A DNA stretch of 11,807 bases from an uncultured Collinsella sp. (GTDB lineage Bacteria; Actinomycetota; Coriobacteriia; Coriobacteriales; Coriobacteriaceae). The stretch lies in NCBI GenBank assembly GCA_902492855.1, contig CABUMU010000061.1:1-11807 (forward strand), written 5' to 3'. Positions 7,615-11,807 of this stretch are shown in pieces (position 1 is the stretch's first letter; every line of letters starts with the position of its first letter). Made by a program: the position numbers and the translations under genes. Under the pieces are notes generated by a model. It was given only the letters and a program-made list of their open reading frames with translations. It was not told where the DNA came from and ran no database searches.

Positions 7615-8031
7615 CTACTCGGCCTCTTCGGCGTCCTCTGCGTCGTCGGGCTCAACAGACTCGACGGGCACCGAGGTCACGTTGTCCTCGACCGAATCGA
7701 CGATGTCGCGCACATGGGCCAAAAAGGCCGTGCGCTCGGGGGCGGTCATAACGCGGACGCGGGCCAGGATGAGCTCGTCGAGCACGCGCTGTGCCGCGGT
7801 CTCGCCCTGCATGCCCAGGCGCTCGATGAGGTCGGAGATGGTGCCGCCGGCCTGCTCGAACATGTCGGACACGCTGCGGGCGATATCAGGGGTGCCTGCG
7901 TCCTTGCGGACCTGCTCGCCCTTGGAATTGAGGTCGTCGAGGACCTTCTTGCCGCCCTCGACGGCAACGGCGGCGGCGCCGAAGCCCACGTTGATGGCAC
8001 CGTTAACAAGCTGATCGAATTTCATAACCAT
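7615..8031 (-). CDS. small phasin-like helical protein, partner of the UbiB-like gene
   Basis: This 138-residue protein is mostly alpha-helical with a small hydrophobic N-terminal stretch (residues 11-26, GAINVGFGAAAVAVEG), a helical middle resembling phasin-related proteins, and a very acidic C-terminal tail (DDAEDAEEAE). No catalytic motif is visible. Similar short proteins are often encoded next to AarF/UbiB genes in anaerobic bacteria, and here the two genes are 8 bases apart, so a shared role at the membrane is likely. The start ATG at 8031 is chosen because GGAG lies 6 bases upstream; the ATG at 8025 is the alternative, and the open frame to 8094 has no support. The function is unknown; the phasin likeness is a weak, pattern-based judgement. 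Confidence 0.72.
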   Translation of the reverse strand: MVMKFDQLVNGAINVGFGAAAVAVEGGKKVLDDLNSKGEQVRKDAGTPDIARSVSDMFEQAGGTISDLIERLGMQGETAAQRVLDELILARVRVMTAPERTAFLAHVRDIVDSVEDNVTSVPVESVEPDDAEDAEEAE

Positions 8032-8071
8032 GGTTGGCTCCAATCGTGAACAACTGCATTGGCCTTCTTGT

Positions 8072-8085
8072 ACCCAAGATTGGGT
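8072..8085. promoter_or_regulatory. palindrome upstream of the phasin-like/UbiB operon
   Basis: ACCCAAGATTGGGT is an inverted repeat with 6-base arms and a 2-base centre, about 40 bases before the start codon of the phasin-like gene. It is the right size for a dimeric repressor site. No regulator is encoded nearby and a chance palindrome of this size is possible. Confidence 0.25.
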
Positions 8086-8123
8086 GAACGACACAAAATC
8101 GTTTTACCGCCAAGATAGAAATC

Positions 8124-8160
8124 GAGCGGGGCAAAGCCTTTGACGGCGTTTGCCCCGCTC
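8124..8160 (-). terminator. hairpin terminator of the C69 dipeptidase gene
   Basis: A perfect 12-base-pair stem (8124-8135 with 8149-8160) with a 13-base loop stands 20 bases past the dipeptidase stop codon. The U tract on the minus strand is weak (AUUUCU), so termination may be incomplete and some read-through into the next operon is possible. Confidence 0.65.
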
Positions 8161-8179
8161 GCTCGCTGCAAGGTTGTCT

Positions 8180-9703
8180 TTACCTTACGTTGTCGTTCAT
8201 CGCGAAAGAGTTCTTCATGGCACAGCTCGTGGTGTAGAGCACCTTGCCCAGTAGAGCATCGGTCTCCACGCGAACACGCTCGGCAAAGGCCTCGTTGGCG
8301 CGTGCCAGCTCGGCAGGTACCTCGGCCTCGGGCAGCGCGGCTACGGCAGCGTCGACGTCATGGATCTGCTTGTGGCCCATGCCGCCGACCTTCTCCTGGT
8401 AGTCCTCCACGGCGCGACCGCACTCATGGAAGCGGACGTCGGCCAGCGCGCCGATCAGGCGGTTGGCCCAGTAGAAGTTTTCGGACGTCACGCGTGCCTG
8501 CGTGTCGGCATAGTACTCGGGCATGGTCTCGACGTTGGCGTACAGCGGAACCAGCGCGTTAAACGAGTTGGAACCAAAGGCCATCCACTGCACGGCGCGG
8601 TAGGCCGGCTGCGCATAGGGGCGCAGCTGCAACACGGCAAGCTGGCTGTTGCGGTTGATGCCGATGGGGCGATAGGCGCCGCGCGTGGCGGGTGTGCCCT
8701 TGCTGCCGTAGCAGTCGTACTCCGTGCCCTGGTAGTGGCTCGAGAGTACGTACTTGATGTCCTCGATGGTCACCTTACGCTCAGGCACGCGGCTCCAGGG
8801 GATATCGTCACTCTCGGGCGTGTAGTCGGCGTCGGGGCCATCCCACACGTCACTGGGGTTGAGGCAGCGCTGCATGTACCAGGCGCGCGGCGTGTTGTAG
8901 ACATGGTCGCTGTCGCTGTGCGAGCCAAAGGCCTCGCGCGGGTTAAAGACCGCAGCCGGACCGTCGCCCTCAACGCCCAGCGTCAGGTCCAAATGCCACT
9001 CGGCCATCCAGGAGCGCAGGTCGGCGGAGCACATGTGGTCGGCCTGGGCGCCCTCGGCGTCATCCAGGTCAAAGCTGTCGATACCCAGCTGGTTGGGCAT
9101 GGTCACATAGGCGTCGTCAGGCACGCGCTTGGCGATCCAATGGTGACCGCCGATGGTCTCGAGCCACCAGATCTCGTCCACATCACTAAAGGCGATGCCG
9201 TTGTTCTCGTAGGTGCCGTAGCGCTCGAGCAGGTCGCCCAGGATACGAACGCCGTCGCGGGCGGACTTGGCGTACGGCAGGACCAGGGTCACCATGTCCT
9301 CCTCGCCCAAGCCGCCGGGCTGTGCCGGCACATAGCCGTCCTCACCCTCGTTGCCCTTGGCGGGCACGTAGTCCACAAGCGAATCGGCGCCGCGGACGCG
9401 CTCGTTGGTGGTGAGCGTCTCGGTTGCGGACATACCAACATTGAGCTCGTTGAAGCCCGCCTCGGCCCAGATGCCATGGCCCGGGACAACATCGGGGACG
9501 CTCGTGTAGCGCATGGGGTTATCGGGCAGCTCAATGGTCAGGTGACTCAGGACGCTCGTGTAGACGCGCGGCTGATCGTCGGGATGCACCACGCCCATGC
9601 GCTTGGGCTCAAACACCCCGTTGGACGAGTCCTCGTTACGCGCGACCAGGGTCGACCCGTCGTAGCTCGCGTTCTTACCGACCAAAATCGTTGTGCACGG
9701 CAT
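8180..9703 (-). CDS. peptidase C69 family dipeptidase
   Basis: The 507-residue product is an N-terminal-nucleophile hydrolase of peptidase family C69 (PepD-type dipeptidases), which cleave a broad range of dipeptides in the cytoplasm. The start MPCTTILVGKNASYDGSTLV with Cys3 as likely nucleophile, then ARNEDS at 21-26, AEAGFNELNVGMSATET at 80-96, and the block DEIWWLETIGGHHWIAKRVP at 176-195 are all typical. Length is normal and no signal peptide is seen, so it should act inside the cell. The start matters: AAGGAGG at 9716-9710 leaves no spacer for the ATG at 9709 but an ideal 6 bases for the ATG at 9703, which puts the nucleophile cysteine at position 3. The gene appears to be monocistronic and its upstream region borders the inverted-repeat element. 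Confidence 0.93.
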   Translation of the reverse strand: MPCTTILVGKNASYDGSTLVARNEDSSNGVFEPKRMGVVHPDDQPRVYTSVLSHLTIELPDNPMRYTSVPDVVPGHGIWAEAGFNELNVGMSATETLTTNERVRGADSLVDYVPAKGNEGEDGYVPAQPGGLGEEDMVTLVLPYAKSARDGVRILGDLLERYGTYENNGIAFSDVDEIWWLETIGGHHWIAKRVPDDAYVTMPNQLGIDSFDLDDAEGAQADHMCSADLRSWMAEWHLDLTLGVEGDGPAAVFNPREAFGSHSDSDHVYNTPRAWYMQRCLNPSDVWDGPDADYTPESDDIPWSRVPERKVTIEDIKYVLSSHYQGTEYDCYGSKGTPATRGAYRPIGINRNSQLAVLQLRPYAQPAYRAVQWMAFGSNSFNALVPLYANVETMPEYYADTQARVTSENFYWANRLIGALADVRFHECGRAVEDYQEKVGGMGHKQIHDVDAAVAALPEAEVPAELARANEAFAERVRVETDALLGKVLYTTSCAMKNSFAMNDNVR

Positions 9704-9709
9704 GCGCAT

Positions 9710-9716
9710 CCTCCTT
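9710..9716 (-). promoter_or_regulatory. strong Shine-Dalgarno that fixes the dipeptidase start
   Basis: AAGGAGG on the minus strand is directly followed by ATGCGCATG. Only the second ATG (9703-9701) has a workable 6-base spacing, so the N-terminus is Met-Pro-Cys. Confidence 0.85.
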
Positions 9717-9790
9717 GAGCGAAGAAATCAAACGGCAACAGTGTATCGCTTCGGCGAAAAAAGGGCGAAACCACAGCCCCAGCAACCCCT

Positions 9791-10020
9791 GTGGTCAAAA
9801 AATGCCAAATATGAGTACTGTCACCAATTTAGTAGCAGCAATTTCTCTGGGCACAGGCGTCGATAATCTACATTTGTTCAAAAGCTGGACAATGTAATTC
9901 CTCATAGGTCCAATAAAATAGGCTCTCTATCGATAATAAATACCGATAGAGAGCCAAAGAGAGCTAAATTATATGTGACCATATTGGCAGCAGTACTCAT
10001 ATTTGGCATTTTTTGACCAC
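9791..10020. repeat. 230-bp AT-rich element bounded by a perfect 30-bp inverted repeat
   Basis: Bases 9791-9820 (starting GTGGTCAAAAAATGCC) are the exact reverse complement of 9991-10020, and similarity continues imperfectly for about 14 more bases inward on each side. The 170 bases between the arms are markedly AT-rich compared with the flanking genes. They contain a second, nested 12-base-pair hairpin (9921-9955) and a perfect TATAAT on the minus strand (9968-9973). No target-site duplication is obvious at the borders. Outside the left arm, ACCACAG at 9770-9776 can pair with CTGTGGT at 9789-9795. The element fills most of the 350-base gap between the folD and dipeptidase genes. It could be a MITE-like dispersed repeat, an invertible segment, or a structured RNA. 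No transposase or recombinase is encoded in the window. Confidence 0.8.
9921..9955 (-). terminator. hairpin inside the inverted-repeat element, possible folD terminator
   Basis: A perfect 12-base-pair stem (9921-9932 with 9944-9955) encloses an 11-base loop. On the minus strand it is followed by UAUUUUAUU, and on the plus strand by a purine-rich run, so if it is a terminator it acts leftward, on transcripts coming from folD or from the TATAAT inside the element. Confidence 0.5.
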
Positions 10021-10057
10021 GAGGTATATATCTAACCCCCTGAACAGCCAAAAACGC

Positions 10058-10891
10058 CTATTTCGATGCACACTCCGCCGCTTCAATCACGTGTTTGGCG
10101 AGAATCGCCGTTGTCACGGAGCCCACGCCGCCCGGCACGGGGGTGATGGCACCAACAACCGGCTCCGCGGCAACAAAATCGACGTCACCCACCAGCTTGC
10201 CAGCGTCCTCATCCCAGTTAATGCCCACATCGATGATCGTCTGGTCCTCGCGAACGGCATCCACGCCAATCGTACGCGCGCGTCCAACGGCGGCAACCAC
10301 AATGTCGGCAGCACGGCACTCGGCAGCAAGGTCGCGCGTATGCGTATGGCAGGTCGTCACCATGGCGGCAACGGGACGACCAATCACCAGAGACCGACCG
10401 ACGACCGCAACCTTGGCCCCATCCAGCTCAACACTGTAATGGTCCAGCAACGCCAACACGGCCTCGGCCGTGCAGGGAGCAAAGCCCTCGCCACGACCCG
10501 AAAGCGTGGTAAGCAGCGAGGCCGGCGTCATGGAGTCAACATCCTTGGCGGGATCGAGCGCCGCGGCAACCGCATCCTCGTCAAGTCCAGCGGGCAGCGG
10601 GCGAAACACTAGGCAGCCATGAACAGCGGGGTTGGCATTGATGTCCTTAATAGCCGCCAGCAGTTCATCCTGCGAAACATCGGCAGAAAGCAAAACGCGA
10701 CGAGCCTCAATGCCAACCTTCTCGCAGCGCTTGAGAGCGCCGCGCTCGTAGGACAGGTCGTCGTCGCGCTCGCCCACACGCACGATGGCCAGCGTCGGCA
10801 CAACGCCGCGCTCGCGCAGGGCGGCACAACGAGCGGCAAGCTCCTCAGTCAAAGCACGGGCAACGGGAGCACCCTTCAGCAGTTCAGCCAT
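10058..10891 (-). CDS. folD: FolD-family methylenetetrahydrofolate dehydrogenase, cyclohydrolase residues lost
   Basis: The 277-residue product has the FolD fold: N-terminal catalytic half, then a Rossmann half with GRSLVIGRP at 165-173, DVGIN at 221-225 and TPVPGGVGSVT at 250-260. FolD normally carries both NAD(P)-dependent methylene-THF dehydrogenase and methenyl-THF cyclohydrolase activity in the cytoplasm. Two residues tied to the cyclohydrolase step are missing. The YxxxK motif reads YERGA (Tyr48 kept, Ala52 in place of the lysine; codon at 10736-10738), and the QLPLP motif reads FRPLP (96-100). The KDVD aspartate is kept (116-119). The dehydrogenase function is therefore likely retained and the cyclohydrolase lost. 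The fchA-like gene ends 2 bases upstream and supplies that activity. ATG at 10891 is preferred because AGAGG lies 6 bases before it. Motif comparison is from memory of the E. coli and human enzymes. Confidence 0.9.
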   Translation of the reverse strand: MAELLKGAPVARALTEELAARCAALRERGVVPTLAIVRVGERDDDLSYERGALKRCEKVGIEARRVLLSADVSQDELLAAIKDINANPAVHGCLVFRPLPAGLDEDAVAAALDPAKDVDSMTPASLLTTLSGRGEGFAPCTAEAVLALLDHYSVELDGAKVAVVGRSLVIGRPVAAMVTTCHTHTRDLAAECRAADIVVAAVGRARTIGVDAVREDQTIIDVGINWDEDAGKLVGDVDFVAAEPVVGAITPVPGGVGSVTTAILAKHVIEAAECASK

Positions 10892-10893
10892 GG

Positions 10894-11526
10894 CTATCCT
10901 CTCTTCCTTGCAGCGTCGGAGGCGCGGCGCGCCAGCGCATCGGCGCGCGGCAACCATGTGTCGAGCAACTCATCACACGCCGTCTCGAGCTCCTCGGCAC
11001 GAGCGCGATCCTTCATAGACGTGGTGTTCGCAAAGAGCGTCAAGCTCGCACCCTGCATAGCGGCACGGCAGAACACGGCGCCGCACGCCACATCGGACAG
11101 CAGCTGACGCGAACCCTTGTCGGCCATGTCCTCGAGCAGCGCCAGCGCACGCCCGCAGGCATCCATAATGCGATACGGCGGCATAGCGGCCACATGCAGC
11201 GCATCCTGAATCGCGGTCGCTCGAGCCAGATCGTCACGCGGAATACCGTACGCCGCGGACACCTGCCCGTAGGCACGAACGTCTTCGGCAACCAGACCCA
11301 CAAGCTCCTGCGCCAACTCGTCTGCCTGGGCAAATGCGCGCGTCAGATCGTCTGCGCGATCGGCAAGCGCGGGATTAGTTGCCCCATAACGAGCGACCAT
11401 CCCGCAAAGCGAGGCGCCCAGCGCGCCCACAAAGGCGCTCGCGCTGCCACCGCCGGGAACCGGCTCGCGCGCGGCAAGCGCCTCGGCAAACCCGCGGCAG
11501 GTTTTATCCATCATCTCTTGGCTCAT
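10894..11526 (-). CDS. fchA: cyclodeaminase/cyclohydrolase family protein (methenyl-THF cyclohydrolase)
   Basis: The 210-residue product belongs to the FTCD_C family, which includes formimino-THF cyclodeaminase and the methenyl-THF cyclohydrolase FchA of anaerobes. The diagnostic N-terminal block PVPGGGSASAFVGALGASLC sits at residues 22-41, followed by an all-helical body of normal length. There is no fused formiminotransferase domain and no histidine-degradation gene in view. Direct linkage to a FolD without cyclohydrolase residues favours the FchA role, converting 5,10-methenyl-THF to 10-formyl-THF. GTG at 11532 is possible, but ATG at 11526 is better placed behind GAAGG (9 bases). Its 3' end contains the ribosome-binding site of folD, so the two are translationally coupled. 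The cyclodeaminase alternative cannot be excluded from sequence alone. Confidence 0.87.
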   Translation of the reverse strand: MSQEMMDKTCRGFAEALAAREPVPGGGSASAFVGALGASLCGMVARYGATNPALADRADDLTRAFAQADELAQELVGLVAEDVRAYGQVSAAYGIPRDDLARATAIQDALHVAAMPPYRIMDACGRALALLEDMADKGSRQLLSDVACGAVFCRAAMQGASLTLFANTTSMKDRARAEELETACDELLDTWLPRADALARRASDAARKRG

Positions 11527-11603
11527 ACGCACGCACCTTCAAGTCATATAGATCGGTCGGGTGGCAACCGCCGGCCAACCGCGTCAAACACGTAATGGTG
11601 CTA

Positions 11604-11632
11604 AGTCTAGCCCATAAGTACTCGAGCGTCAG
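11604..11632 (-). promoter_or_regulatory. candidate promoter of the fchA-folD operon
   Basis: On the minus strand CTGACG (plus coordinates 11627-11632) and TAGACT (11604-11609) are separated by 17 bases, each matching four of six consensus positions. This would give a leader of about 70 bases before fchA. The leader can form a 7-base-pair hairpin (CGGTTGG with CCGACCG on the minus strand) but matches no riboswitch I recognise. Confidence 0.4.
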
Positions 11633-11639
11633 CGCACCT

Positions 11640-11807
11640 GGCCATCGCGGATTTCTATGACGAACGATAGGCGTCGGCACCGCAAACATGGGAAACATGG
11701 CCCACCTTTCGGGACTTCCGGACGTCACAAACTGGGGCATATCTATAAACAAGGAACCTGTTGGGGCAACGCCCGCGTACACGCGCCCCTTTAAAACAAC
11801 AGGCACC
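11640..11807. other. right edge, no assignable gene
   Basis: Two frames stay open to the window edge: a plus-strand frame from ATG 11688 (40 codons, MGNMAHLSGLPD...) and a minus-strand frame running leftward into fchA. Neither has a convincing ribosome-binding site, the GC content at third positions is low for this genome, and I recognise no family. Two close direct copies of AAACATGG are seen near 11684-11700, and a TTGCCC/TATAGA pair on the minus strand near the edge could be a weak promoter. The stretch is probably intergenic or the 5' end of a neighbouring gene. Confidence 0.3.

Noticed and set aside
8360..9718. Plus-strand 452-codon frame opposite the dipeptidase gene
   Set aside because: It is the antisense shadow of a well-conserved C69 dipeptidase; the translation is low-complexity (Val/Gly/Ala/His).
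9691..9897. Plus-strand 68-codon frame starting inside the dipeptidase gene
   Set aside because: It begins antisense to the dipeptidase start region and only enters the inverted-repeat element by chance; no ribosome-binding site. Its last part is discussed as a mini-frame.
11527..11603. ZTP or THF riboswitch in the fchA-folD leader
   Set aside because: These riboswitches often control such genes, so I looked for their conserved motifs, but the leader shows only a simple hairpin and no match to either consensus.
11504..11806. Minus-strand 100-codon frame at the right edge
   Set aside because: It overlaps the fchA start and candidate promoter, has no family resemblance and no coding-like third-position GC. 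A truncated real gene cannot be fully excluded.

Overview
The window looks like a chromosomal segment of a high-GC anaerobic actinobacterium of the Coriobacteriia, most likely a Collinsella-type gut organism. This rests on protein style (long acidic and Ser/Lys-rich surface proteins, folate C1 enzymes of the type seen in anaerobes) and on base composition. No rRNA or other phylogenetic marker is present, so the assignment is an inference. Eight protein genes are supported. Seven lie on the minus strand and one on the plus strand. Seven of the eight stop codons are TAG.

Layout from left to right: (1) a plus-strand GtrA-family membrane protein (150-557) with a strong terminator, facing (2) a minus-strand surface-protein operon (717-5492) with its own terminator. 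The operon encodes a 1291-residue protein (four DUF4430/transcobalamin-like domains, a PQQ-like beta-propeller, one bacterial surface repeat, a C-terminal membrane anchor) and, immediately after its stop codon, a 296-residue membrane-anchored protein with one DUF4430 domain. Upstream of the operon (about 5555-5722) is a recognisable cobalamin riboswitch preceded by a promoter. (3) An AarF/UbiB-type kinase-like gene (5843-7606) sits 8 bases after a small phasin-like helical protein (7615-8031). (4) A peptidase C69 dipeptidase gene (8180-9703) follows. (5) An AT-rich 230-bp element (9791-10020) is bounded by a perfect 30-bp inverted repeat. (6) A tightly coupled pair encodes methenyl-THF cyclohydrolase (fchA-like, 10894-11526) and a FolD homologue (10058-10891). 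(7) The right edge, about 170 bases, has no assignable gene.

Two functional stories stand out. First, the B12 riboswitch together with five transcobalamin-like domains on two cell-envelope proteins suggests a surface corrinoid-capture system switched by B12 status. Second, the FolD homologue lacks the lysine of the YxxxK motif and the glutamine of the QLPLP motif needed for cyclohydrolase activity, while a separate cyclohydrolase is encoded 2 bases upstream. The two reactions usually carried by one FolD therefore appear to be split between two co-translated proteins. The most puzzling non-coding structure is the inverted-repeat element between the dipeptidase and folD genes, which may be a MITE-like repeat or an invertible segment.
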